Assembly (NCBI RefSeq): GCF_000242635.2
Contig: NC_017770.1
Coordinates: 4,042,669 to 4,106,668, forward strand
Source: Solitalea canadensis DSM 3403
Lineage (GTDB): Bacteria; Bacteroidota; Bacteroidia; Sphingobacteriales; Sphingobacteriaceae
Reading direction: 5' to 3'
Length of the DNA: 64,000 nucleotides
Below the pieces are notes generated by a model. The model ran no database searches, had not been told where the DNA came from, and was given only the letters and a program-made list of their open reading frames with translations. Shown here piece by piece: positions 25,649-33,207 of the stretch (position 1 is the stretch's first letter; the number at the start of each line of letters is the position of its first letter). The position numbers and the translations under genes are program-made.

Positions 25649-26092
25649 GTGAATACGTTAAGTTACAAAACTGTCTCTGCAAACAGTAAAACTGTTAAAA
25701 AGGAGTGGGTCGTAATTGACGCCAACGCAGAGATTTTGGGGCGCTTGTCATCGAAGATCGCAATGATCATCCGTGGTAAACACAAGCCTGATTTCACCCC
25801 TCACGTAGACTGTGGAGATAACGTAATCGTTATCAATGCAGACAAGATCAAATTAACCGGTAACAAACTTACTGAAAAACAGTACGTACGTTACACTGGT
25901 TATCCAGGTGGTCAACGCTTTATTTCTCCAAGAGATCTGATGGCAAAGCATCCAAAAGCAGTAATTGAAAAAGCTGTACGCGGTATGCTTCCTAAAAACA
26001 AATTAGGAAATGCGTTAATTAAAAACCTGTTTGTGTATGCTGGTAATGAGCACCCACACGCAGCGCAGAACCCAAAAACCATTAAATTTTAA
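25649..26092 (+). CDS. rplM: 50S ribosomal protein L13
   Basis: 147 residues, GTG start. Family motifs WVVIDANAEILGRLSSKIA, GKHKPDFTPHVDCGDNVIVI, YPGGQRFISPRDLMAKHPKA and AVRGMLPKNKLGN are all present. The N-terminus NTLSYKTVSANSKTV is the usual Bacteroidota form, supporting the GTG start. Followed by rpsI after 11 bp, the standard L13-S9 pair. Confidence 0.97.
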   Translation: MNTLSYKTVSANSKTVKKEWVVIDANAEILGRLSSKIAMIIRGKHKPDFTPHVDCGDNVIVINADKIKLTGNKLTEKQYVRYTGYPGGQRFISPRDLMAKHPKAVIEKAVRGMLPKNKLGNALIKNLFVYAGNEHPHAAQNPKTIKF

Positions 26093-26103
26093 TTTCAAGG
26101 AGA

Positions 26104-26490
26104 ATGGCAACTACAAACACCTCAGGTAGAAGAAAGACCGCAATTGCGCGTATCTACTTAAAAGAAGGTAGTGGTAACATTACCGTAAACGACAAAGATT
26201 ACAAAGTATACTTCCCTACTTTACCTTTACAATACATCGTTAACCAGGCGTTAGAAACTTCTAATCAGGCTGGTAAATTTGATATCGCTGTAAACGTTAA
26301 AGGTGGTGGTATCACTGGCCAGGCAGAAGCTACTCGTTTAGCTATTGCTAAAGCGTTAGTTGAGCTTGATCCTGAAGTTAAAGCGGCTTTACGTGCGAAA
26401 GGTTTAATGACCCGTGACCCACGTATGGTTGAGCGTAAGAAACCAGGACGTAGAAAAGCTCGTCGTAGATTCCAATTTAGTAAACGTTAA
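26104..26490 (+). CDS. rpsI: 30S ribosomal protein S9
   Basis: 128 residues. N-terminal GRRKTAIARIYLKEGSGNIT, central GGGITGQAEATRLAIAKALV, and the basic C-terminal tail ERKKPGRRKARRRFQFSKR that reaches the P-site tRNA. An AAGGAG element lies just before the ATG, notable in a phylum that rarely uses Shine-Dalgarno sites. rpsB follows after 21 bp. Confidence 0.97.
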   Translation: MATTNTSGRRKTAIARIYLKEGSGNITVNDKDYKVYFPTLPLQYIVNQALETSNQAGKFDIAVNVKGGGITGQAEATRLAIAKALVELDPEVKAALRAKGLMTRDPRMVERKKPGRRKARRRFQFSKR

Positions 26491-26511
26491 TATTTTTGGA
26501 GGAACACTAAC

Positions 26512-27324
26512 ATGGCAAGAACTTCATACAACGAATTGTTGGACGCAGGTGTACACTTTGGTCACCTTACTCGCAAGTGGAATCCAAAAATGGCTCCGTA
26601 CATTTTCATGGAGAAAAATGGAATCCACATTATCGACTTGAACAAAACTTTAGTTAAAGTTGAAGAAGCTGCTTCAGCAATTAAGCAGATCGTAAAATCA
26701 GGTCGTAAAGTATTATTTGTAGCTACTAAAAAACAAGCTAAAGACATCGTTGCTGCACAAGCACAAAGCGTAAACATGCCTTTCGTAACTGAACGTTGGT
26801 TAGGTGGTATGTTAACTAACTTTACTACTGTACGCAAGTCAATCAAAAAGATGACTAACATCGATAAATTGACTAAAGACGGTACTTACAGCATTTTGTC
26901 TAAAAAAGAGCGCTTAATGATCAGCCGTGATCGTATTAAGTTGGAAAGAGTGTTAGGCGGTATTGCCGACCTTAACCGTCTTCCTGCTGCATTGTTCCTT
27001 ATCGACGTTAAGAAAGAGCATATCGCTGTTTCTGAGGCGTTGAAATTGAACATCCCTACTTTCGCGATGGTTGATACTAACTCAGACCCTACTAATATCG
27101 ACTTCCCTATCCCAGCGAATGATGATGCAACTAAATCAATTTCATTGATCACAGGCGTTATCTGCAAAGCTATCGAAGAAGGTTTAGAAGAGCGCAAGCG
27201 CGAGAAAGAAGAAGAATCTGATAAAGAAGCTATCGCAAACGCTAAAGCTGAAAAAGCTGAAGGCGAAGCTCCTAAAGCTAAAAAAGCTGAGAAGAGCGAA
27301 GAAGCTGCTGAATCAGCAGAATAA
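26512..27324 (+). CDS. rpsB: 30S ribosomal protein S2
   Basis: 270 residues: LLDAGVHFGHLTRKWNPKMA, FVATKKQAKDIVAAQA, RWLGGMLTNFTTVRKSIKKM, PTFAMVDTNSDPTNIDFPIP. The C-terminal 40 residues are an Ala/Lys/Glu-rich tail (KAEKAEGEAPKAKKAEKS) typical of Bacteroidota S2 and variable between species. GGAGG lies about 10 bp before the ATG. Last gene before the 104-bp repeat-containing spacer to tsf. Confidence 0.97.
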   Translation: MARTSYNELLDAGVHFGHLTRKWNPKMAPYIFMEKNGIHIIDLNKTLVKVEEAASAIKQIVKSGRKVLFVATKKQAKDIVAAQAQSVNMPFVTERWLGGMLTNFTTVRKSIKKMTNIDKLTKDGTYSILSKKERLMISRDRIKLERVLGGIADLNRLPAALFLIDVKKEHIAVSEALKLNIPTFAMVDTNSDPTNIDFPIPANDDATKSISLITGVICKAIEEGLEERKREKEEESDKEAIANAKAEKAEGEAPKAKKAEKSEEAAESAE

Positions 27325-27340
27325 TATTCTTTAAATTATC

Positions 27341-27394
27341 GGGTTGCGGGTTACGGATTACGGGTTAAAACTCGCAACACGTAACCTGCAACCC
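27341..27394 (+). repeat. imperfect inverted repeat of GGGTTRCGG words between rpsB and tsf
   Basis: GGGTTGCGGGTTAC (27341-27354) pairs with GTAACCTGCAACCC (27381-27394) over 14 bp with one G-U. The loop holds more copies of the same word (ggattacgggtta). No T run follows, so it is not a standard intrinsic terminator; it could modulate the rpsB/tsf ratio or be a word-repeat element. Confidence 0.55.
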
Positions 27395-27428
27395 GTAATT
27401 GTTTTAAAAATTTTCAAATTAAAGAAAT

Positions 27429-28274
27429 ATGTCAACTGTACAAATTAGCGCTGCAGACGTAAATAAATTACGTTTACAAACTGGCGCGGGTATGATGGAT
27501 TGCAAAAAAGCATTAACTGAAGCTAACGGTGACTTTGAAGCAGCTATCGACTTATTACGTAAAAAAGGTCAGAAAGTATCTGCAGCTCGTTCAGGTAATG
27601 CTACTGCTGAAGGTATCGTTTTAGTAAACCTATCTGCTGATGGTGCTAACGGTAAATTAATTGCTTTAGCTTGTGAAACTGAGCCTGTATCTAAAGTAGA
27701 AGATTTCCGTAACTTAGGAGATGCTATTTTAGCTGCAGCTGTTGCTAACAACCCTGCGACAACTGAAGAGTTAGAGCAAATTAAATTAGCTGATGGCCGT
27801 ACTGTTGCTGAAACTATAACAGAACTTACCGGTAAAATTGGTGAGAAAATCGTTATTCAAAGCTACGAGAACGTTAGCGGCGAAGCTGTTACTTCTTATA
27901 TTCACTCAAACGGTAAAATGGGTGTATTAGTAGTATTTGGTGGTGCTCAAGGCGCTGATCTTACAGAGGCAGGTAAAGATGTTGCAATGCAAATTGCTGC
28001 AATGAGCCCTATCGCTGTTGATAAAGACGGTGTTGACGCAAGCACTATCGAGCGTGAGTTAGAAATTGCGAAAGACCAAATCCGTGCAGAAGGTAAACCT
28101 GAAGACATGGTTGAGAAAATTGCTCAAGGTAAATTGAACAAATTCTACAAAGAGTCTACTTTATTGAACCAAGAGTTCGTTAAAGACAGCTCTAAAACAA
28201 TCGCTCAAATGTTAGACGGTGTTAAGAAAGGCTTAACCGTTACTGCATTCAAACGTATTGCAATCGGTGCATAA
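27429..28274 (+). CDS. tsf: translation elongation factor Ts
   Basis: 281 residues. N-terminal UBA-like domain with the hallmark LRLQTGAGMMDCKKALTEAN, then LLRKKGQKVSAARSGNATAEG, ACETEPVSKVEDF, and the core dimerisation domain with YIHSNGKMGVLVVF and DVAMQIAAMSPIAVDKD. It exchanges GDP for GTP on EF-Tu. Ends the translation operon with a strong terminator. Confidence 0.97.
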   Translation: MSTVQISAADVNKLRLQTGAGMMDCKKALTEANGDFEAAIDLLRKKGQKVSAARSGNATAEGIVLVNLSADGANGKLIALACETEPVSKVEDFRNLGDAILAAAVANNPATTEELEQIKLADGRTVAETITELTGKIGEKIVIQSYENVSGEAVTSYIHSNGKMGVLVVFGGAQGADLTEAGKDVAMQIAAMSPIAVDKDGVDASTIERELEIAKDQIRAEGKPEDMVEKIAQGKLNKFYKESTLLNQEFVKDSSKTIAQMLDGVKKGLTVTAFKRIAIGA

Positions 28275-28297
28275 TTAATCGCACTTTCTAGAATATT

Positions 28298-28334
28298 AAA
28301 GCGGCTGCTTCTTAATTGAGGCAGCCGCTTTTTT
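28298..28334 (+). terminator. terminator of the rplM-tsf unit
   Basis: AAAGCGGCTGC (28298-28308), 12-nt loop, GCAGCCGCTTT (28321-28331), then T to 28334. An 11-bp perfect GC-rich stem 24 bp after the tsf stop. Confidence 0.9.
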
Positions 28335-28355
28335 GTTGTTAATTTTGAATAATAT

Positions 28356-28650
28356 CTATAGGAATACTCCTAAAATCTCATTGGTAGAAATATTAAAAAT
28401 CAGACAAATTGCCAATTGTAATTGGACTTTTTCCGGTTTCTAACTCTTGGTAGGTACTTTGCACAATATCTAATCTCATAGCCATGTATTCCTGACTAGA
28501 ATTTAGCTCCTCTCTGATTTTACGTATGGAAAGGCCTACTTGTTTTGAAACGTCCACGATGGTATTTTGCTCATTTGCTGGATAAATTTTGGCTGTCGGT
28601 TTGAGTGTAAAATATACACCAATATGAATGTAATTATATTTGAAGAGCAT
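28356..28650 (-). pseudogene. frameshifted XRE-family helix-turn-helix regulator
   Basis: The minus-strand frame from 28650 encodes an XRE domain core (VGLSIRKIREELNSSQEYMA, MRLDIVQSTYQELETGKSPI) but stops after TIGNLSDF, before the last helices. The neighbouring frame continues LIFNISTNEILGVFL and stops at 28356, which matches the normal last helices of XRE domains (compare the pattern of IAEILNVSVNELLG-type ends). A single frameshift near 28398 explains both halves. The first about 40 codons do not look like part of the domain, so the original start is uncertain. Probably a dead regulator. Confidence 0.6.
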
Positions 28651-28691
28651 GAAGCAGGCAAATCCATTTTAGAAGTAAATACAGAGAAATT

Positions 28692-29003
28692 ATGGCAGGC
28701 TATTTCAGATTTACGTTTCTATCTATTAGTGTATTTTATAGCACAACAGGTCTTGCTCAGCAAAAATTTAACGTTACTATACAGTGGCCAAAGAGATTAG
28801 TTATCAATAAAATGGGGATATTTTAATATAAGGGGATTAAAGGCTCTCAGATACAACCTCTTATCAATAGAAATAAAATTATCATTTCAGATATTTTTAT
28901 TTCTAAGTATGCCACAGTTTCAATTATGACAGATAGCAACAACTATCATTTACCTGCCTATAGTCGATTTTATGTCGGGATGCAAACCCTGCGCTCCAAT
29001 TGA
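28692..29003 (+). pseudogene. remnant of an exported protein, possibly a DUF4369/thioredoxin-like lipid-side protein, with in-frame stop
   Basis: From ATG 28692 the frame gives a signal peptide (MAGYFRFTFLSISVFYSTTG LAQ|Q) and KFNVTIQWPKRLVINKMGIF, then TAA at 28824. The same frame stays open beyond the stop for 58 codons (YKGIKGSQIQPLINRNKIII, SDIFISKYATVSIMTDSNNY) to 29001. The beta-rich layout of the combined product resembles the N-terminal domain that precedes thioredoxin folds in Bacteroidota, but no thioredoxin part remains. Likely a decayed gene; a different frame carries about 40 more open codons to 29096. Confidence 0.5.
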
Positions 29004-29670
29004 TTGTGCATCCGGAGTTTGCGCCAATTGGATATCCCCTGGGCATCCCATATGTGGAACAGGTAAATTTTGTTTGTAATCTACTAATGTGCCCCTAGGG
29101 GGCACATTAGTAGAAATTCGAATAAAGCATTATTTAGAAAGTAACTTAAATAATGCTATTTGCATTTTGAAAGTGAGTGAACATGCTTGTCGATTTCATG
29201 TCACAGATCGAAAAGTAATATTGATACAAGTTCTCTAACAACAATAGGTAAAGGCGAATAAGACATATGACGACATATGAACATTAAATTAACTTGTTTT
29301 ACAGATAATAATATAGCATATTAAACTGAAAACCATTGTGTTAAAAATGAAACGAATTCGATATCCAATTAGTTTATTCGAATAGTAAAATTAATAGTTT
29401 GCTTATAACTTGCTGACGTTTAATAAACAAACTATTGAGGAGTAAGTAAACATATCCCCTACCTACCAATGAAAGTATGAATACTTATTCCTCTTTTTAT
29501 TTAGATGGCCTGGATAAGCACTATATGGATTGTCCTTCATTTAGATCAGTCAAAATCATTTTATCTATTTTTTTAGCACTTGCACATATCAACCTTAATT
29601 AAAAAAATCAATTTTTCAGATATTATTAAGGAAACGTAAAATCATAAATTCCATTAAAGGTATTTTTTCC
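29004..29670. other. gene-poor, decayed stretch between tsf and pyrH
   Basis: No intact gene is visible. One short open stretch (29101-29238, plus strand, HYLESNLNNAICILKVSEHA then CRFHVTDRKVILIQVL and stop) has a LytTR-like look, but the match is weak. Other items are an inverted repeat GGGATGC/GCATCCC (28978-28984 with 29042-29048), AATAGTTTG/CAAACTATT (29393-29401 with 29428-29436), and the small direct repeat gacatatga (29264-29282). Composition is AT-rich with many stops in all frames. Confidence 0.5.
29081..29113. repeat. perfect 15-bp inverted repeat with 3-nt loop
   Basis: CTACTAATGTGCCCC (29081-29095), loop TAG, GGGGCACATTAGTAG (29099-29113). Exact over 15 bp. Neither strand has a T run after it, so it is not a normal terminator. 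It stands in non-coding, decayed sequence. Confidence 0.8.
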
Positions 29671-29678
29671 TATTTTTG
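29671..29678 (+). promoter_or_regulatory. candidate -7 element of pyrH
   Basis: TATTTTTG fits TAnnTTTG, 20 bp before the pyrH ATG. The -33 region is not convincing. Confidence 0.45.
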
Positions 29679-29698
29679 CCCAGTTTTTATCTTATCCC

Positions 29699-30406
29699 AT
29701 GAACTATAAAAGAATTCTACTCAAACTTAGCGGAGAGTCTCTAATGGGCAACAAGCCTTTCGGCATTGACCCTGAGCGTGTTAATCAATATGCAAAAGAT
29801 ATTAAAGAGGTTGCCGATAAGGGTGTAGAAGTGGCCATTGTTATTGGAGGTGGAAATATTCACCGTGGACTCGATGCTGAAAAAGGAGGGATGGACCGCG
29901 TGCAGGCTGATTATATGGGAATGCTTGCCACTGTTATCAATAGCATGGCTTTGCAAGATGCTCTTGAAAAGGCAGGTATTAAAACCCGTTTGCTTTCTGC
30001 TATCAAAATGGAACAAATTTGTGAACCATTTATCCGTCGCAGAGCTGTTCGTCACCTTGAAAAAGGACGAGTGGTAATTTTTGGCGCAGGAACTGGAAAT
30101 CCATACTTTACTACTGATACTGCCGCTTCTCTTCGCGCTATTGAAATCGAAGCTGATGTTGTATTAAAAGGCACCCGAGTTGATGGTATTTATACCGCCG
30201 ATCCTGAAAAAGATCCGAATGCTGTTAAATTCGAAAAAATCACTTTTAACGAAGTGTATAAAAAGAATTTAAATGTGATGGATATGACTGCGTTTACGCT
30301 TTGCCAGGAAAATAAACTTCCAATTATTGTATTTGATATGAATAAACCAGGCAACTTTATGAAGATTGCATTAGGTGAGCCTATTGGAACTTTAGTTGAA
30401 GGATAG
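29699..30406 (+). CDS. pyrH: UMP kinase
   Basis: 235 residues, amino-acid-kinase fold that phosphorylates UMP to UDP. Motifs: [100 protein letters not shown]. Usually found between tsf and frr; here the tsf side has been pushed away by 1.4 kb of decayed sequence. Confidence 0.96.
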   Translation: MNYKRILLKLSGESLMGNKPFGIDPERVNQYAKDIKEVADKGVEVAIVIGGGNIHRGLDAEKGGMDRVQADYMGMLATVINSMALQDALEKAGIKTRLLSAIKMEQICEPFIRRRAVRHLEKGRVVIFGAGTGNPYFTTDTAASLRAIEIEADVVLKGTRVDGIYTADPEKDPNAVKFEKITFNEVYKKNLNVMDMTAFTLCQENKLPIIVFDMNKPGNFMKIALGEPIGTLVEG

Positions 30407-30467
30407 TATTGATTGAGATATCAAATTTGATATTGAGACTGAAGTGAACAACAGACCCTCAATTCAC

Positions 30468-30550
30468 CTTATCTAAATAAAAATTTGATTATTATTTTTG
30501 ATTGACATATCCCGATTAGCACCGGGACTAATCACTTATCTAAATAAAAA
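30468..30550 (+). repeat. 16-bp direct repeat in the pyrH-frr spacer
   Basis: cttatctaaataaaaa occurs at 30468-30483 and 30535-30550, the second copy ending 4 bp before the frr ATG. A small tandem duplication of the frr upstream region is the simplest reading. A 16-bp palindrome, atatcaaatttgatat, lies at 30418-30433. Confidence 0.5.
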
Positions 30551-30554
30551 AGTT

Positions 30555-31118
30555 ATGAACGACCTGATAAAAAAACAGTTGGATGATGCTAAAGAGCACA
30601 TGGAAAAAGCTGTTAGTCACACAGATGCTGAATTATTGAAATTGCGTGCTGGTAAAGCAATGCCCTCAATGGTTGATGGCGTACATGTTGATTACTATGG
30701 CAGCCCTGCTCCTATCAGTCAAATTGCAAATGTGAATACTCCTGATGCTCGTACAATTGTAATTCAACCTTGGGAAAAAACCATGATCAGCCCGATTGAA
30801 AAAGCAATTCTTGAGGCTAACTTAGGTTTTAATCCTCAAAACGATGGTATTATTATCCGCATTAATGTACCTCCTTTAACTGAAGATCGTCGTAAAGACT
30901 TAGTTAAAAAAGTAAAGGCTGAAGCAGAAAACGGTAAAGTTACCGTTCGTAACATAAGAAAAGACGCAAACGAAAAGATTAAAAAATCAAGTAAAGACGG
31001 CGTCTCTGAAGATGAAATAAAAGGTGGTGAGGCTGAAGTTCAAAAACTTACTGATGCATACATCTTAAAAATCGATAAGTTGGTTGAAGTAAAAGAAAAA
31101 GAAATCCTTACCGTCTGA
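30555..31118 (+). CDS. frr: ribosome recycling factor
   Basis: 187 residues from ATG 30555, the standard RRF length; the in-frame extension to 30498 is not conserved-looking and runs through the spacer repeat. Motifs: DAELLKLRAGKAMPSMVDGV, VDYYGSPAPISQIANVNTPD, IEKAILEANLGFNPQNDG, IRINVPPLTEDRRKDLVKKV, TVRNIRKDANEKIKKS. With EF-G it splits post-termination ribosomes. Probably co-transcribed with pyrH. Confidence 0.96.
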   Translation: MNDLIKKQLDDAKEHMEKAVSHTDAELLKLRAGKAMPSMVDGVHVDYYGSPAPISQIANVNTPDARTIVIQPWEKTMISPIEKAILEANLGFNPQNDGIIIRINVPPLTEDRRKDLVKKVKAEAENGKVTVRNIRKDANEKIKKSSKDGVSEDEIKGGEAEVQKLTDAYILKIDKLVEVKEKEILTV

Positions 31119-31140
31119 TCCACTTTCAAAATATCAATCA

Positions 31141-31168
31141 AAGGCTTCCCTCTTAGGAAGCCTTTTTT
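31141..31168 (+). terminator. terminator of pyrH-frr
   Basis: AAGGCTTCC, 6-nt loop, GGAAGCCTT, then TTTT to 31168, 23 bp after the frr stop. Confidence 0.9.
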
Positions 31169-31320
31169 ATTTATTGTCACTATTCATCACCCTCTATTTG
31201 CGGTTTTCAAACATTACTCGCTATCAAATCAGTAAAAAGTACAATAAAACAGTTTTTAAAGTCAATCTAAACGGCTCATTAATTTGCACCTTTGTATATC
31301 AATAATACCTTAACTAAAAG

Positions 31321-32118
31321 ATGGAGATTATAGGATATCTGGGAGCAATTATTATGGGTTTAACCTTAGGACTTATTGGAGGTGGAGGTTCCATCCTAAC
31401 AGTTCCTATCTTGGTGTACTTGTTTCATGTTGACACAGTGCAGGCCACAGCCTATTCATTATTTATTGTAGGTCTGACGAGCATGGTTGGTTCTGTGAGT
31501 CATTTTAAACAGAACAATATAGATTGGCGAAGTGTTCTTCTTTTTGGAGTTCCTTCTGTATTGTCTGTATTTATCACCCGTACATACTTGGTTAAACTTA
31601 TACCCGAAACAGTGGTATCCTGGGGAGATGTAACGGTTAACAAATCCTTGTTTCTGTTATTGGTTTTTGCTGTAGTAATGTTATTTGCGGCATTTTCAAT
31701 GATTAAAAAACCAAAATATCAAACGATAGAAAATCAACAGCCAGAGCCTAATAATACCTTACTAATTGCTCAGGGGTTATTTGTGGGAGAAGTTACCGGA
31801 CTTGTTGGCGCTGGTGGTGGTTTTTTAATTATTCCGGCATTGGTTATTATGGCTAATTTACCAATTAAAAAGGCTATAGGCACTTCACTCGTAATAATTG
31901 TACTGAATTCGCTAATTGGATTCCTTAGTAACCATGTTGGGGTGCAACCATCTGATTGGAGTTTTATGTTGAAGTTTTTCGGTATTGCTTCAGTAGGAAT
32001 ATTAATCGGAAGTGGATTATCGAAAAAGATTAGCGGAGAAAATCTCAAACCAGCTTTTGGTTGGTTTGTTTTGATAATGGGCTCATTTATTATCATTAAA
32101 GAATTACTGATAAAATGA
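31321..32118 (+). CDS. TauE/SafE-family sulfite/sulfonate exporter-like membrane protein
   Basis: 265 residues, about eight membrane helices in two halves, each with the family's glycine signature: LGLIGGGGSILTVPILVYLF in the first half and VTGLVGAGGGFLIIPALVIM in the second. The family moves sulfite, sulfoacetate or related anions. First gene of a nine-gene cluster; its stop codon overlaps the next start as ATGA. Neighbours (thioredoxin, MBL-rhodanese, YeeE/YedE) support a sulfur-anion substrate. Confidence 0.88.
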   Translation: MEIIGYLGAIIMGLTLGLIGGGGSILTVPILVYLFHVDTVQATAYSLFIVGLTSMVGSVSHFKQNNIDWRSVLLFGVPSVLSVFITRTYLVKLIPETVVSWGDVTVNKSLFLLLVFAVVMLFAAFSMIKKPKYQTIENQQPEPNNTLLIAQGLFVGEVTGLVGAGGGFLIIPALVIMANLPIKKAIGTSLVIIVLNSLIGFLSNHVGVQPSDWSFMLKFFGIASVGILIGSGLSKKISGENLKPAFGWFVLIMGSFIIIKELLIK

Positions 32119-32255
32119 AGAGGAAGGATAAGTATAAAGCAATTTTCCTATTCATCTTAATAAACCTATTATTCTGGGGAACGATGAGTTGGATACAGGC
32201 AAAACATAAGCCTAAATCTGATAAAACAACTTCCAGCACTGTTAAAACGCTGTAA
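32115..32255 (+). CDS. 46-residue single-helix membrane peptide in the sulfur cluster
   Basis: A short frame starts within the TauE stop (ATGA overlap) and ends at TAA 32253-32255. It reads MKRKDKYKAIFLFILINLLF then WGTMSWIQAKHKPKSDKTTS STVKTL: a basic N-terminus, one hydrophobic helix and a charged tail. The exact 4-bp overlap and good codon pattern favour a real, translationally coupled small protein, perhaps a partner of the TauE protein. No known family recognised. Confidence 0.65.
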   Translation: MKRKDKYKAIFLFILINLLFWGTMSWIQAKHKPKSDKTTSSTVKTL

Positions 32256-32276
32256 TAAAAAAGAGAGGATTAAATA

Positions 32277-32573
32277 ATGGCAACATTTTCAGAAATTATT
32301 AATTCAGATAAACCGGTCTTGGTTGATTTTTTTGCGACCTGGTGTGGACCTTGCAAAATGATGGCCCCAATTCTGGAAGATGTAAAAGGCCAGGTAGGTG
32401 ATAACGTCAGCATCATTAAAATTGATATCGATAAAAATCCGGCCGCTGCCGCTGCATATAAAGTTATGAGCGTGCCCACTTTAATGATCTTTAAACAAGG
32501 AGAAATTAAATGGAGACAATCGGGTGTTGTACAAGCAGGCCAACTAAAAAGCTTATTAACAAGTTTCATCTAA
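32277..32573 (+). CDS. thioredoxin
   Basis: 98 residues, slightly shorter than typical thioredoxin. Active site WCGPC with Cys23 and Cys26, preceded by VLVDFFAT; cis-Pro in [12 protein letters not shown]. No signal peptide, so cytoplasmic. It may reduce persulfides or the partner proteins made by the cluster. Its stop overlaps the next start as TAATG. Confidence 0.92.
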   Translation: MATFSEIINSDKPVLVDFFATWCGPCKMMAPILEDVKGQVGDNVSIIKIDIDKNPAAAAAYKVMSVPTLMIFKQGEIKWRQSGVVQAGQLKSLLTSFI

Positions 32574-33181
32574 TGACAAGCTCATCATTAACTAGTTTAG
32601 ATGCCGCATTTTGGGATACTAATTATCAAACTCAAAATACTGGCTGGGATTTGGGAGTAGTTTCACCCCCTCTGAGCAGTTATATTGATCAGCTTGAGGA
32701 TAAATCAATTTCCATATTAATACCCGGCTGCGGAAATGCCTACGAAGTGGAGTACTTGCTGAATGCTGGCTTTTCAAATGTTACTGTAATTGATATTTCA
32801 TCAGTTTTAACGGAGCGGTTAAAGGAAAAATTACAACCAAGTGTGGGGAAAGAACTCAAAGTTTTAACAGGTGATTTCTTTGAGCATACAGGTCAGTATA
32901 ACCTCATCATTGAACAAACTTTTCTCTGTGCCTTAGATCCTGAGTTAAGGATTAATTATGCAAAAAAAATGATTGCACTCTTAGCTCCTGGAGGAAAACT
33001 AACCGGCTTACTTTTTAACCGGACATTTGAACAACCAGGGCCACCATTTGGAGGCGACAAGAAAGAATATGAAGCCTTGTTTTCTTCCAATGTTAGAATA
33101 AAAAAAATGGAAACGTGTTATAACTCTATTAAACCAAGAGCAGGTTTCGAATTATTCTTTCAAATAATTAAAGACAATTAA
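32573..33181 (+). CDS. TPMT-like SAM-dependent S-methyltransferase
   Basis: 202 residues from ATG 32573, coupled by TAATG to the thioredoxin stop. TPMT-family features: FWDTNYQTQNTGWDLGVVSP at the N-terminus (thiopurine methyltransferase entry motif), SILIPGCGNAYEVEYLLNAG (SAM loop), NLIIEQTFLCALDPELR, and a C-terminal GGDKKEYEALF. Members methylate thiols, sulfide, selenite or tellurite. In this context methylation of sulfide or methanethiol is a reasonable guess (compare MddA function), not proven. Confidence 0.85.
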   Translation: MTSSSLTSLDAAFWDTNYQTQNTGWDLGVVSPPLSSYIDQLEDKSISILIPGCGNAYEVEYLLNAGFSNVTVIDISSVLTERLKEKLQPSVGKELKVLTGDFFEHTGQYNLIIEQTFLCALDPELRINYAKKMIALLAPGGKLTGLLFNRTFEQPGPPFGGDKKEYEALFSSNVRIKKMETCYNSIKPRAGFELFFQIIKDN

Positions 33182-33207
33182 TGTTAACAAACATAAAATT
33201 AAACAAA

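Noticed and set aside
28567-28800. 77-codon plus-strand frame near the XRE remnant
   Set aside because: Overlaps the antisense of the XRE remnant and a better signal-peptide frame at 28692; no domain visible.
29081-29113. Hairpin as an intrinsic terminator
   Set aside because: No T run on either strand behind the stem.
29101-29238. Short frame with LytTR-like look
   Set aside because: Only about 35 codons with a weak resemblance; reported only as part of the decayed stretch.
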